A stretch of 44,989 nt of DNA. Origin: CAYUHZ01 sp964444625. Lineage in GTDB: Bacteria; Patescibacteriota; Patescibacteriia; Patescibacteriales; GWC2-42-12. Both the position numbers and the translations under genes were made by a program. The notes below the pieces were generated by a model, which made no database searches, was not told the origin of the DNA, and saw nothing but the letters and a program-made list of their open reading frames with translations. Location: the NCBI GenBank assembly GCA_964444625.1, contig CAYUHZ010000002.1, positions 1 through 44,989 on the forward strand. Reading direction: 5' to 3'. The stretch's first letter is position 1. Each line of letters begins with the position of its first letter. Shown here one piece after another: positions 15,817 to 24,503 of the stretch.

Positions 15817-16371
15817 ATGACCAAAAAACTGGTAATTGGCCTAGTCGGAGAAATTGCCTCCGGCAAAGGCACTGCGGTAAATTACTTGGAAGAAAAATAT
15901 CAAGCCTCTGCTTTCCGTTTCTCCACAGTTCTCCGTGATGTTTTAGAAAGGCTTCATCTGGAAATTAACCGTCAAAATTTACAAACAATTTCTCTGGTTT
16001 TACGACAAAATTTTGGCGACAATCTCCTTGCCAAAGCCATAGCTAATGATGCGAAGAATGCCAACAGCCAATTGATCGTCATTGACGGCATCAGACGATT
16101 AACAGACCTAGAATACCTCAAATTACTGCCAGAATTTAAGCTAGCCTATATTACCGCCTCTCCGGAAATAAGATACCAAAGGCTTATCAAACGTTCGGAA
16201 AATACTGACGACAAGAATAAAACCTACCTGCAATTTCTAAAAGACCACCAAGCAGAAACCGAATTGGCGATTCCCCAAATAGGTCTCCAAGCTGAATATT
16301 TGCTTGATAATTCCGGATCAATTGAAGCGTTAGAAAAAAACATTGATTTATTGATTGAAAAATACCGCTAG
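15817..16371 (+). CDS. P-loop kinase, dephospho-CoA kinase/UPF0200-like
   Basis: A 184-residue protein from the ATG at 15817, seven bases after the deaminase stop; a longer in-frame version would overlap the deaminase and is rejected. The Walker A motif is GEIASGKGT (residues 11-19). A DxxR-type motif IDGIRRLTDLEYL lies near residue 90, and a LID-like region with basic residues follows (ETAIxxRYQRLIKRS-like context). The pattern matches small archaeal and CPR P-loop kinases called UPF0200, related to dephospho-CoA kinase and to adenylate kinase. In this cluster a deoxynucleoside monophosphate kinase is plausible, but the substrate cannot be read from sequence. Confidence 0.6.
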   Translation: MTKKLVIGLVGEIASGKGTAVNYLEEKYQASAFRFSTVLRDVLERLHLEINRQNLQTISLVLRQNFGDNLLAKAIANDAKNANSQLIVIDGIRRLTDLEYLKLLPEFKLAYITASPEIRYQRLIKRSENTDDKNKTYLQFLKDHQAETELAIPQIGLQAEYLLDNSGSIEALEKNIDLLIEKYR

Positions 16372-16393
16372 TTGATAATTAGCATACAAGGAG

Positions 16394-16417
16394 GAGTGCA
16401 GAGTCTGCGCTCTTTTT
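16394..16417 (+). terminator. Hairpin terminator between kinase gene and tmk-dut
   Basis: GAGTGCAG pairs with CTGCGCTC (8 bp, one G-U) around a 3-base loop, followed by TTTTT. It ends 11 bases before the tmk-dut ATG, so it would limit read-through within the cluster. The AAGGAGGAG at 16388 that overlaps the stem is too far from the ATG to be its ribosome-binding site. Confidence 0.65.
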
Positions 16418-16428
16418 AATGTAATCTT

Positions 16429-17670
16429 ATGCAAAACATCAAAGAAATAATAAATACAACATTCGGTAATTCTGATGACGCTCAAGTTCAAAATTACGGC
16501 AAATTTATTGTGATTGACGGAACAGACGGAAGTGGCAAAGCCACTCAATCTCAATTACTTACTCAGAGGCTGTTTAACGCTGGCCTCCAAGTAGAACTGG
16601 CGGATTTCCCTCAATATAACACCAAATCAGCCGGTCTGGTGGAAGAATACCTTTCTGGTAAATACGGCACGCCAGAAGAGGTCGGACCGTACCGCGCTTC
16701 TATTTTTTATGCCTGTGACCGCTACGATGCGAGCTTTAAAATAAAAAAATGGCTAGCAGAAGGTAAAGTGGTAATTTCCAATCGTTATGTTACCGCTAAC
16801 ATGGGGCATCAGGGCGGGAAAATAGATAACAAATCAGAAAGAAAGGCATTCTTTGAATGGCTGTACCGAATTGAATACGAACTGTTTGATATCCCCAAAC
16901 CTGACTTAAATATCATACTGCACGTAGAGGCAAATATTTCACAAAAACTCTCTCAAACCAGAACAAAGATAGATTGGGCGGGAAAAACCAACGATATTCA
17001 CCAAGATGACTTAAATCACTTAAAAAACGCCGAAAAAGTTTATTCGGAAATTGCTGATAGTTTTCCCAATTTTTCTTTAATCAAATGCACGCGCGATGGG
17101 CAGATACTCACTCGTGAAGAAATTAACGACTTAATTTGGCGTGAGATTATTGGCGTGATCGCTCCTTTAAGAAAGCCCTTCCATGCTCCTAATTTTAAAA
17201 AGCTCTACGAAGAAACAATCAACCATTCGGTTGATTCGGCGGATAACTTAATTCTAAAAGTTGAAAAACTCTACCCTTTCGCCAAATTGCCGACCCGAGC
17301 TTATGATTTTGACGCCGGTTTAGATCTTTATTCTTGCGATTATTACTCTCTGTTGCCTGGAGAAAAAGCTCTAGTTAACACTGGAATAAAATTAGCGATA
17401 CCAGAGGGCAGAGTTGGTTTAATCTGGGATAAAAGCGGACTTGCCAAATCAGGCATTCATACTATGGGCGGAGTGATTGACGCAGGATACCGGGGGGAAA
17501 TCATGGTCGGTTTGATTAATTTAAGCCATGATATCTACAATATTAGTCCCGGACAAAAAATCGCTCAAATGTTATTACAAAAAATTGAACTGCCGCAAAT
17601 TGTCGAAACAAACATCGATGATAAAACAGCCAGAAACAACGGTGGCTTCGGCAGTAGCAGTTTGTTCTAA
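16429..17670 (+). CDS. Fused thymidylate kinase - dUTPase
   Basis: A 413-residue bifunctional protein. Residues 24-235 are thymidylate kinase: P-loop FIVIDGTDGSGKAT, the CDRYDAS segment, VISNRYVTANMGHQGG (equivalent of the DRY...YQG region, with Asn for the usual Asp) and a LID-side helix. Residues about 265-413 are a trimeric-type dUTPase with all five motifs: DAGLDLYS, DKSGLAKSG, GVIDAGYRGE (catalytic Asp and Tyr), PGQKIAQMLL and RNNGGFGSS. Dut turns dUTP to dUMP, while Tmk phosphorylates dTMP to dTDP, so the two ends of the thymidylate step are on one chain and thyX is the next gene. There is no stop or frameshift between the domains. Confidence 0.92.
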   Translation: MQNIKEIINTTFGNSDDAQVQNYGKFIVIDGTDGSGKATQSQLLTQRLFNAGLQVELADFPQYNTKSAGLVEEYLSGKYGTPEEVGPYRASIFYACDRYDASFKIKKWLAEGKVVISNRYVTANMGHQGGKIDNKSERKAFFEWLYRIEYELFDIPKPDLNIILHVEANISQKLSQTRTKIDWAGKTNDIHQDDLNHLKNAEKVYSEIADSFPNFSLIKCTRDGQILTREEINDLIWREIIGVIAPLRKPFHAPNFKKLYEETINHSVDSADNLILKVEKLYPFAKLPTRAYDFDAGLDLYSCDYYSLLPGEKALVNTGIKLAIPEGRVGLIWDKSGLAKSGIHTMGGVIDAGYRGEIMVGLINLSHDIYNISPGQKIAQMLLQKIELPQIVETNIDDKTARNNGGFGSSSLF

Positions 17671-17703
17671 GATTTATTAATAAAAAAGATTGCTTTTAAA
17701 AAT

Positions 17704-19107
17704 ATGGAAATAACACCCCGTGTTTACGCCCTAAAAGGACTCCCGCCAGAAGTTGTGGCAGTCGCGTTTGCCAAATGTTCTCGCTCTCCTCTGCCATTTG
17801 ATCAAATTGCCAAAGAATTGACCGAAGCAAAATCAGCTGATTTTCATGAAAAATGGGTAATCAATTACGGGCACGCCTCGGTAGCGGAGCATGCCTGCCT
17901 AAATTTAGCAATTGAAGACGTATCGTTACTGGCGGTTGAATGCTTGCAGTCAAATCGTCTCGCCTCTTTTACCGAAAAATCATCCCGCTATCAAATCTAT
18001 GATCGCGAAAGAATTTTTATACCAAAAAATATTGCGGCCGATCAAGAATTAAAAGATATTTATCAGGGCGCGGTAAATCAATTATTCGATGTTTATGAAA
18101 AATCAATAGAACCAATCAAGCAAGCGATCTTTCGCCTTTATCCCAATAAGGATAATGAACCGGAACAAGTTTGGCAATCAAAAATTAAATCAAAATGGAT
18201 TGATATCTGCCGTTTCTTACTGCCCAACTGCGTATTGGCCAATCTCGGCATGACAGCTAACGCCAGAACTTGGGAATACGCCATAACGAAAATGCTGTCG
18301 CACCCGCTGCAAGAAGCAAGAGAGCTCGGACGTGAAGTTAAAAAAACCACCCTAGCCATCACGCCAACCTTGGTTCAATTCGCCGAACCAAACGAATATT
18401 ATATTTTGAACGAACAATATCTAATGAATAAAGCCGGCAATATCAGCCTGGAAGATTCAAATAATAATTTCAATTCCGATCAAAAATTGTCCGTCGAACT
18501 GATTGATTATGATCCTGCTGGCGAGGATAAAGTTATCGCCGGACTTCTCTATAAATACCGCGCTATTTCTTTTATTCAAGCCTTGGATTATGCAAAAAAC
18601 ATGGGTGTCGGGGAAAAAGAACAGCTATTCAAAAATATCCTAGAAAAAGCCAGAAACTACTATGACAAGCCGCCACGAGAGCTAGAATATCCTTATTACA
18701 CTTTTGATTGTTTGCTTGACCAGGGAGCTTATTACGACTTAAAAAGAAACCGGATAATGACGCAAACTCCTCAAATTCTGCACGGCCAATACGGCTTTTA
18801 TACTCCGAAAATTTTTGCTGAAGTTGGTTTGGGAAGAGATTACCAGAACGCCATGGAAAGAGCGCACAACGCCTGCCAAACCTTAGCGAAAAAACATCCT
18901 TACGAAGCGCAATATCTGACAACCAAGGCCACTGCCCGAAGATTTATTATGAAAATGAATTTGCGCGAAGCGTTTTACTTCATTGGTTTGCGCAGCCGTA
19001 AGTCAGGCCATTTCATGTACCGCAAAATAGCGCGGATGTGCTATGAACATATTGCCAGAGTTCATCCGCTAGCCGCCAAGTACATCATGGTTGATAAAGA
19101 AAAATAA
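17704..19107 (+). CDS. thyX: Double-length ThyX-like FAD-dependent thymidylate synthase
   Basis: A 467-residue protein, about twice the length of classical ThyX, with two Thy1-like halves. In half 1, INYGHASVAEHA (about residues 57-68) is followed by LQSNRLASFTEKSSRYQ, a variant of the RHRxxSxNExSxRY signature that keeps the second Arg, Ser, Glu, Ser and final Arg-Tyr. In half 2, QGAYYDLKRNRIMTQTPQ (about 339-356) stands where the signature should be but has lost the NE pair, and RRFIMKMNLREAFYFIGLR near residue 420 matches the ThyX C-terminal helix. It should turn dUMP into dTMP with FAD, NADPH and methylene-tetrahydrofolate. The cluster supports that role; the altered signatures leave some doubt. 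Confidence 0.8.
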   Translation: MEITPRVYALKGLPPEVVAVAFAKCSRSPLPFDQIAKELTEAKSADFHEKWVINYGHASVAEHACLNLAIEDVSLLAVECLQSNRLASFTEKSSRYQIYDRERIFIPKNIAADQELKDIYQGAVNQLFDVYEKSIEPIKQAIFRLYPNKDNEPEQVWQSKIKSKWIDICRFLLPNCVLANLGMTANARTWEYAITKMLSHPLQEARELGREVKKTTLAITPTLVQFAEPNEYYILNEQYLMNKAGNISLEDSNNNFNSDQKLSVELIDYDPAGEDKVIAGLLYKYRAISFIQALDYAKNMGVGEKEQLFKNILEKARNYYDKPPRELEYPYYTFDCLLDQGAYYDLKRNRIMTQTPQILHGQYGFYTPKIFAEVGLGRDYQNAMERAHNACQTLAKKHPYEAQYLTTKATARRFIMKMNLREAFYFIGLRSRKSGHFMYRKIARMCYEHIARVHPLAAKYIMVDKEK

Positions 19108-19115
19108 AAAGCGTC

Positions 19116-19160
19116 AAAACCCCGTATTTATACCAACAAACCAGTGCAAAGCGGGGTTTT
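19116..19160 (+). terminator. Terminator after thyX
   Basis: AAAACCCCG (19116-19124) pairs with CGGGGTTTT (19152-19160) over a 27-base loop and is followed by another T. It separates thyX from gatB. Confidence 0.75.
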
Positions 19161-19163
19161 TGC

Positions 19164-19192
19164 TTGCTTAATAAATATTTTTGCGATAAAAT
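19164..19192 (+). promoter_or_regulatory. Promoter for gatB
   Basis: TTGCTT (19164-19169), 17-base spacer, TAAAAT (19187-19192), 23 bases before the gatB ATG and just behind the thyX terminator. Confidence 0.55.
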
Positions 19193-19215
19193 AAAGCGAT
19201 ATAACAATAATAAAT

Positions 19216-20736
19216 ATGGAAAATAAATACGATGTTATTATCGGACTAGAAATACATGCGGAACTAAAAACAAGGACAAAAATGTTTTGTACTTGCGATA
19301 ATAATGCTACCGACAAAGAGGCAAACACTACCGTTTGTCCGATTTGCTTGGCCCATCCCGGCACCCTGCCAGTGCCAAACCTACAAGCGATTGAGTGGAC
19401 CATTTTGCTGGGCTTGGCGCTTCATTGCCAAATAAATAAATTATCAAAATTTGACCGCAAAAATTATTTTTATCCCGATCTGCCGAAAGGATACCAAATA
19501 TCGCAATTCGACCTGCCGATTGCTTATGGCGGTTATCTGGAAGTAGCTAATGAAAAAATAATGATCACGCGCATCCATCTAGAAGAAGACACTGGAAAAT
19601 TGCTCCATCCGGCTGGTAAAAATTATTCCCTGGTAGATTACAACCGAGCTGGAACGCCGTTGATTGAAATGGTTACCGAACCGGTGATCCGCGACGCTAC
19701 GACTGCCAAAAATTTTTGCCAAGGTTATCAGCAAATTTTGCGCTATCTAGGAATATCTGAAGCCGACATGGAAAAGGGAGAGATGCGCTGTGAGGCTAAT
19801 GTCAGCATTCAGGAAAAAAATCGCTGGGAATATCTTGACGGCCAAATCAAACCGAAAGAAAATTATCGCCTCAATCCCAAGATTGAATTAAAAAATATTA
19901 ATTCCTTCAAAGCGATGGAGCGCGCTATCGACTATGAAATAAGGCGCCAAGAGCAAGCTTTAGCTGATGGAGAAAAATTATTACAAGAAACGCGAGGCTG
20001 GAACGACGACAAATCCATAACCTTCAGCCAAAGAATCAAGGAGACATCAGCTGATTACCGTTATTTTCCCGAACCCGATATACCACCGCTGGCGATAAAC
20101 GATGAATGGATAGAAAAAATAAAAGCCAACTTAGTTGAACTGCCCACAGATAAAGCCAAAAGATTTCGCGACGAGTATCTATTCAGCCAAAATGAGGCCA
20201 AGATTCTTGCTCAAGACAAACCACTTGCGGATTTTACCGAACAAACCATCTCAGAACTATGTTCATGGATTATCGCCAACGGAGACGATTGGGAAAGACA
20301 AAAAAACAAACTTGCTAAAATCACCGCTAATTGGCTGATAAATGAACTATTCAAGCACCTTAAAGCCGAAGGTCAAGACGTTAAAAATCTAAAAATCACC
20401 CCGGAAAATTTTGCCGAACTTGTTTGTTTGATTTACCAGGGAAAAATCAATTCTTCTGCCGGTCAAACAATTCTTGCCGAAATGTTCAAACAAGGAGGCG
20501 ATCCCACGGATATAATGTCTGACTTGGGATTGGAGCAAATTGATGACCTGACCCAACTTGAAGTAATCATCGAGGGTATCGTTGAACAAAACCCGAAACA
20601 AGCCGAACAATTTCGCCAAGGAAAAGAAAATATTTTACAATATTTTGTCGGACAAGCTATGGCAGCCACCAAGGGCAAAGCGAATCCAAAATTAGTTTTA
20701 GAATTATTAAAAAAAATCTTATTTCTTAAAAATTAA
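19216..20736 (+). CDS. gatB: Asp/Glu-tRNA(Asn/Gln) amidotransferase subunit B
   Basis: A 506-residue protein, slightly longer than typical. The N-terminal catalytic domain begins YDVIIGLEIHAELKTRTKMF and has CTCDNN and CPICLAHPG (zinc Cys pairs), FDRKNYFYPDLPKGYQISQ, and RTHLEEDTGK-like residues (ITRIHLEEDTGKL). A YRYFPEPDIPPL segment precedes the helical and YqeY/tail domains, which end AMAATKGKANPKLVLELL. GatB phosphorylates and amidates mischarged Glu-tRNA(Gln) or Asp-tRNA(Asn) together with GatA and GatC; neither partner is in the window. The last 18 bases overlap the end of the convergent miaA gene. Confidence 0.95.
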   Translation: MENKYDVIIGLEIHAELKTRTKMFCTCDNNATDKEANTTVCPICLAHPGTLPVPNLQAIEWTILLGLALHCQINKLSKFDRKNYFYPDLPKGYQISQFDLPIAYGGYLEVANEKIMITRIHLEEDTGKLLHPAGKNYSLVDYNRAGTPLIEMVTEPVIRDATTAKNFCQGYQQILRYLGISEADMEKGEMRCEANVSIQEKNRWEYLDGQIKPKENYRLNPKIELKNINSFKAMERAIDYEIRRQEQALADGEKLLQETRGWNDDKSITFSQRIKETSADYRYFPEPDIPPLAINDEWIEKIKANLVELPTDKAKRFRDEYLFSQNEAKILAQDKPLADFTEQTISELCSWIIANGDDWERQKNKLAKITANWLINELFKHLKAEGQDVKNLKITPENFAELVCLIYQGKINSSAGQTILAEMFKQGGDPTDIMSDLGLEQIDDLTQLEVIIEGIVEQNPKQAEQFRQGKENILQYFVGQAMAATKGKANPKLVLELLKKILFLKN

Positions 20737-21666
20737 AAATTTTCTGATAACTTTTTCAATTTCATCATAACTATCAAGCCAAAATATTTTCCTCCCCTGC
20801 TTTTCCCAACGCCTGAACCAAGTCATTTGACGTTTGGCAAATTGTCTGATGGCAATATTCAATTGCTTAATCAGTTCTTCATAACAAATCTTTTTCTGCA
20901 AATACCTGCTTACAAAACGATATTCCAAACCGAAACTATCAAGACGTTGCCAATCCAGGCCATTTTGGTGTAAATTTTCAACCTCTGATACTAGCCCTTG
21001 TCTTTCTAACCGCTGGCTCAATCTGTCTGCTATTTTTTGTTTTAGCTCTTCCCTATCGGGCGCAAGTCCAATCAATAAACAATCATATTTTGGATTCTGT
21101 TTAGAAATGTTTTTAATCTTATCGCCCGCCTTAAGGATCTCTAAATATCTCACTAAACGACGTTTGTTTTTTCTATCGCTTTGACTTATTTTTTTTGCTA
21201 AATCGGGAGATAATTTTTTTATCTCTTCAAACAATGCTCTATCAGTTTTTTGTTCTAAGGTTTTCCGCCTATTCCAATCAGGGTTAACGGGGGTAAGCAA
21301 ATAATTGTCAACGATAGCTTGCAAGTACAAACCGCTGCCACCTACCAAAATAGGCAATTTGCCGCGCTGTAAAATATCATCAATCGCCTTGAAAGCTAAT
21401 CTCTGATAATCGGCTAAATTAAAATTCTGGTCAGGCGTTGCAACATCGATCAAGTAATAAGGCACGTGCGAAAGTTTATCAGTTTTTATTTGATACTCTT
21501 GTTTATCCTTACCCGTGCCAATATCCATGCCGCGATAAACTTGCCTGGAATCAGCACTGACAATCTCGCCATTAAACTTTATTGCCAAAGCAACGGCTAT
21601 TTTTGTTTTACCGCTGGCCGTAGGACCGATAATTGCTATTATTTTATTTTTATTTATTTTTTTCAT
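20719..21666 (-). CDS. miaA: tRNA dimethylallyltransferase MiaA
   Basis: A 315-residue protein of normal length. Landmarks are the P-loop IAIIGPTASGKTKIAVALA (residues 11-29), DSRQVYRGMDIGTGKD (DMAPP/tRNA binding), HYLIDV-type PYYLIDVATPDQNF, PILVGGSGLYLQA and, near the C-terminus, IRQFAKRQMTWFRRW. MiaA puts an isopentenyl group on N6 of A37 in tRNAs that read UNN codons. It lies 61 bases behind miaB, whose product completes the same modification, at the far end of the heat-shock gene row. Its 3' end overlaps gatB by 18 bases on the other strand. Confidence 0.95.
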   Translation of the reverse strand: MKKINKNKIIAIIGPTASGKTKIAVALAIKFNGEIVSADSRQVYRGMDIGTGKDKQEYQIKTDKLSHVPYYLIDVATPDQNFNLADYQRLAFKAIDDILQRGKLPILVGGSGLYLQAIVDNYLLTPVNPDWNRRKTLEQKTDRALFEEIKKLSPDLAKKISQSDRKNKRRLVRYLEILKAGDKIKNISKQNPKYDCLLIGLAPDREELKQKIADRLSQRLERQGLVSEVENLHQNGLDWQRLDSFGLEYRFVSRYLQKKICYEELIKQLNIAIRQFAKRQMTWFRRWEKQGRKIFWLDSYDEIEKVIRKFLIFKK

Positions 21667-21727
21667 CTGAGAGTTGTTATTTAAAATTTTTAATAACTAA
21701 CTATTTTATATAAATCCAATAATTATC

Positions 21728-23020
21728 TTATAATCCGCTATCTTGCTGTCTGCTGCCGACTAGGCCGAAGCTGGCGACCTGCCCTATCTTCACCATGACA
21801 AATTCTCCGGCTTTTATATTTTCCCCTGATTTTATTTTTACCACTTTATTAGTACCAGTTCTACCAAACCACTCTCCTTTTTTCCTTTCTTCCGCTAATA
21901 CCTTGACTATTTTACCTAGATATTTTTCATTGTTTTTGAAAGCAGTTTTTTTCAGCTCAATATTCAAAATTTCTTCACGAATTTTTTTTTCTTTAGCGCT
22001 GACATTATCTTCAAACTTCGACGCTGCGGTGCCAGGCCTTGAACTGTATTGGGCCAAATAAGCCATATCAAATTGTGCCTGGTGAAACAATTTTTTAGAA
22101 TTAGCAAATTGCTTCTTGTTCTCACCGGGAAATCCTACGATAACATCGGTAGTTACTGCCAAATCAGGCATCAAGCTTTTCGCTTTATTTATTAAACCCA
22201 AATAATGGCTGGAAGTATAATGGCGATTCATTTTTTTCAAGATCTCATCGTCTCCGGATTGCGCCGGCAGATGGAGATGATGACAAACCTTTTGACAATT
22301 TGCCATCTTATTAATCATTTCATCGCTCATATCCTTGGGGTGGCTGGTAAAAAATCTGATCCAGAAATCTCCAGGAATATCATTGATTTTGCCCAGTAAA
22401 TCCGAAAAATTAATATCCCTGCCGTTGATTCTACCTTGATAACTATTTACATTTTGGGCGATTAAATTGACCTCCTTATAACCGCGATCGACTAAATTTT
22501 TAGCTTCGTTTATTATTTCCTTGGCTGAACGATATATTTCTTTTCCGCGAGCATACGGCACAACGCAATAAGAACAATAATTATCACAACCATTACCGAT
22601 CGGGATGAAAGCGCTGAAATTTGAGGACATTTTCGGTTCAATTTTTAAATAGTCGCAACTGTTCTGATTATTGCTTCCTGGTCTTGTTGATAATGATTTT
22701 ATCTTCGGAATATCCACTATGGGCAACCACTCGTCAACCCATCTATCCAATCTTTTTTTTACATCGTCTCGATACACTAGGCAACCAGTTAAAATTATCT
22801 TCGCCTTTTTATTTCGTTTTTTGATTTCGGGAATTAAACCGTAAGCCCGGTTTTCAGCTGATTGTCTGACGCCACAAGTATTAACAACTATCAAATCGGC
22901 CTGACTCCTTTCGTCAGACCGTTGGTAGCCGTTTTTTTCTAAAAATCCGGCAAATCTCTCGCTATCTGATTTGTTCATCTGGCAACCAATAGTGATGATA
23001 TGGTATTTCTTGTTTGCCAT
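21728..23020 (-). CDS. miaB: tRNA-2-methylthio-N6-dimethylallyladenosine synthase MiaB
   Basis: A 430-residue radical-SAM methylthiotransferase from the ATG at 23020; the TTG four codons upstream lies inside dnaJ. The MTTase N-terminal domain has ITIGCQMNKSDSE and VVNTCGVRQSAENR, giving two of the three Cys of the auxiliary 4Fe-4S cluster, and the third is in ILTGCLVY. The radical-SAM cluster motif is GCDNYCSYCVVPYARG (CxxxCxxC). A TRAM domain closes the protein (GRTGTNKVVKI...). GCQMN separates MiaB from RimO and MtaB. The dnaJ stop and this start are written TGACATG, so the genes are translationally linked. MiaB adds the methylthio group to i6A37 made by MiaA, the next gene. Confidence 0.94.
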   Translation of the reverse strand: MANKKYHIITIGCQMNKSDSERFAGFLEKNGYQRSDERSQADLIVVNTCGVRQSAENRAYGLIPEIKKRNKKAKIILTGCLVYRDDVKKRLDRWVDEWLPIVDIPKIKSLSTRPGSNNQNSCDYLKIEPKMSSNFSAFIPIGNGCDNYCSYCVVPYARGKEIYRSAKEIINEAKNLVDRGYKEVNLIAQNVNSYQGRINGRDINFSDLLGKINDIPGDFWIRFFTSHPKDMSDEMINKMANCQKVCHHLHLPAQSGDDEILKKMNRHYTSSHYLGLINKAKSLMPDLAVTTDVIVGFPGENKKQFANSKKLFHQAQFDMAYLAQYSSRPGTAASKFEDNVSAKEKKIREEILNIELKKTAFKNNEKYLGKIVKVLAEERKKGEWFGRTGTNKVVKIKSGENIKAGEFVMVKIGQVASFGLVGSRQQDSGL

Positions 23021-23021
23021 G

Positions 23022-24140
23022 TCATTCTTCAAGCTGTTTTAACAACTCTTTTTGTTTTTTGTTTAAATTGGTCGGGGTTTTGACAATAATTTCCACCATG
23101 TGATCGCCTCGTTTTACTCCGCCAAAAGCGCCTCGCTGGTTTAATACTGGCACCCCCTTGGCGCGTAAAATAAAAACTTTTCCCGATTGAGTGCCTTCGG
23201 GAATTTTTAAAGAAACTTCGCCATCAACAGATTGTAGGTCGATTTTCGCACCCAAGGCTGCCTGAGCAAAACTGATTTCGGCTTTTGATAAAATATTATA
23301 ACCATCGCGAACAAAATTCTTATCAGATAAAACTCTGATTTTTAAATACAAATCGCCGCTAGCCGAGTTCTTGGCTCCAGCTTCCCCCTGTCCAGACAGG
23401 CGAATAGTTTCACCATTATCAATTCCTGCTGGAATTTTAACCTTTAGCTTGACGCTGTCTTTGGTCAAGCCGGATCCTTGGCAATGAGAACACTGATGAG
23501 TAAAGATTTTTCCTTCGCCCGAACAATCGGGACAAACGATTTGAGTTTGAATAGTGCCAAAAATCGTCCGCTGAGACCTCATTTGCCTGCCCGAACCGCG
23601 ACAGGCAGAACAATTTTCTGCTTTACTGCCAGGCTCCGCTCCGATACCTTGGCAATGTTGGCATTTAACTGTTTTGGACAGGGAGATTTCTTTTTCCGTA
23701 CCAAAAACTGCTTCAAGAAAATCAAGAGTCAAGATTGCTTCAATGTCTTTGCCTCTCCTATTTCGGTTTGAACTTCTTTGTGAGTGACCGCCGCCTGAGA
23801 AGCCGAACATATCGCCCAGACCACCAAATAAATCCCCTAAATCATCAGCATTAACATTAAAACCATTGGTAAAACCGGAAAAATCTCGAAAACCATCAAA
23901 ACCTTGGAACCCACCGCCAGCTTGAGCATGTTCAAAAGAAGAGCCAAATTGGTCATATTGAGATCTTTTTTTGGCATCTCCCAAGACTTGATAAGCTTCA
24001 TTAATTTCTTTAAATTTAGCTTCATTGCCACCTTTTTTATCAGGATGATGCTCGTGGGCTAATTTACGAAAAGCCTTTTTGATTTCTTCTTGATTGGCGT
24101 TTTTTTCCACACCCAATGTTTTGTAATAATCCTTGCCCAT
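23022..24140 (-). CDS. dnaJ: Chaperone DnaJ (Hsp40, type I)
   Basis: A 372-residue protein of standard length. The J domain starts DYYKTLGVEKNANQEEIKKAF and contains HHPDKKGG (HPD motif that triggers DnaK ATPase). A G/F-rich linker follows (about residues 72-125). Four zinc-finger repeats read CQHCQGIG, CSACRGSG, CPDCSGEG and CSHCQGSG. Then come the two substrate-binding beta domains, ending in TPTNLNKKQKELLKQLEE. It works with DnaK and GrpE encoded upstream. A DUF3467 gene lies between it and dnaK, and miaB begins one base after its stop. Confidence 0.96.
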   Translation of the reverse strand: MGKDYYKTLGVEKNANQEEIKKAFRKLAHEHHPDKKGGNEAKFKEINEAYQVLGDAKKRSQYDQFGSSFEHAQAGGGFQGFDGFRDFSGFTNGFNVNADDLGDLFGGLGDMFGFSGGGHSQRSSNRNRRGKDIEAILTLDFLEAVFGTEKEISLSKTVKCQHCQGIGAEPGSKAENCSACRGSGRQMRSQRTIFGTIQTQIVCPDCSGEGKIFTHQCSHCQGSGLTKDSVKLKVKIPAGIDNGETIRLSGQGEAGAKNSASGDLYLKIRVLSDKNFVRDGYNILSKAEISFAQAALGAKIDLQSVDGEVSLKIPEGTQSGKVFILRAKGVPVLNQRGAFGGVKRGDHMVEIIVKTPTNLNKKQKELLKQLEE

Positions 24141-24156
24141 AAAATATTGCTTTTAT

Positions 24157-24438
24157 TTACAGATGAAAACCGATTTCTTTGTCTATATTTTCCGCTTCTT
24201 TAATTTGGCCGAATTGTTCTTCATATCTTTTTAAATTTTCGTTCATCGCGTTAACCAAGCGCTTGAAATGGCCGGGACTGGTGATGACTTTTGCCACCAC
24301 TCTGCCGGAAGGAGGCAGCACGTTGGAAAATACCAATTGAAACTCTTCTTTATTGTGGTTAATATGGGCCAAATTAGCATATTCAGCTCCAGGGATACTA
24401 TCAGCAATTTTTATTTCGTTGGGTTGTTGATTGGACAT
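24157..24438 (-). CDS. DUF3467-family protein
   Basis: A 93-residue soluble protein. The core reads AEYANLAHINHNKEEFQLVFSN, then PPSGRVVAKVITSPGHFKRL, the DUF3467 pattern 'Y.n...v.hs..EF.ldF....p....v.aRivmsp.hak.l'. Its molecular function is not known to me. It stands between dnaK and dnaJ on the minus strand, 16 bases before dnaJ, and behind the dnaK terminator hairpin, so its expression together with dnaJ probably depends on read-through. The place inside a chaperone operon hints at a stress-related role, which is inference only. It ends KEIGFHL with no tail motif. Confidence 0.8.
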   Translation of the reverse strand: MSNQQPNEIKIADSIPGAEYANLAHINHNKEEFQLVFSNVLPPSGRVVAKVITSPGHFKRLVNAMNENLKRYEEQFGQIKEAENIDKEIGFHL

Positions 24439-24447
24439 ATTAAATGT

Positions 24448-24479
24448 ATTTTGGCGGAGCTTTTAAGCTCCGCCAAAAT
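24448..24479 (-). terminator. Strong hairpin between dnaK and DUF3467/dnaJ
   Basis: A 15-bp perfect stem (24448-24462 with 24465-24479) built around GGCGGAGC/GCTCCGCC, flanked by A- and T-runs. On the minus strand it follows the dnaK stop by 24 bases. It should reduce transcription of the downstream DUF3467-dnaJ-miaB-miaA part or stabilise the dnaK mRNA end. Confidence 0.85.
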
Positions 24480-24503
24480 TTTAACTTATATTAATATAGC
24501 TTG

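Noticed and set aside
16396..16419. Leader peptide starting GTG behind AAGGAGGA
   Set aside because: The Shine-Dalgarno would be only one or two bases from the GTG, too close, and the seven-codon frame lies within a terminator hairpin.
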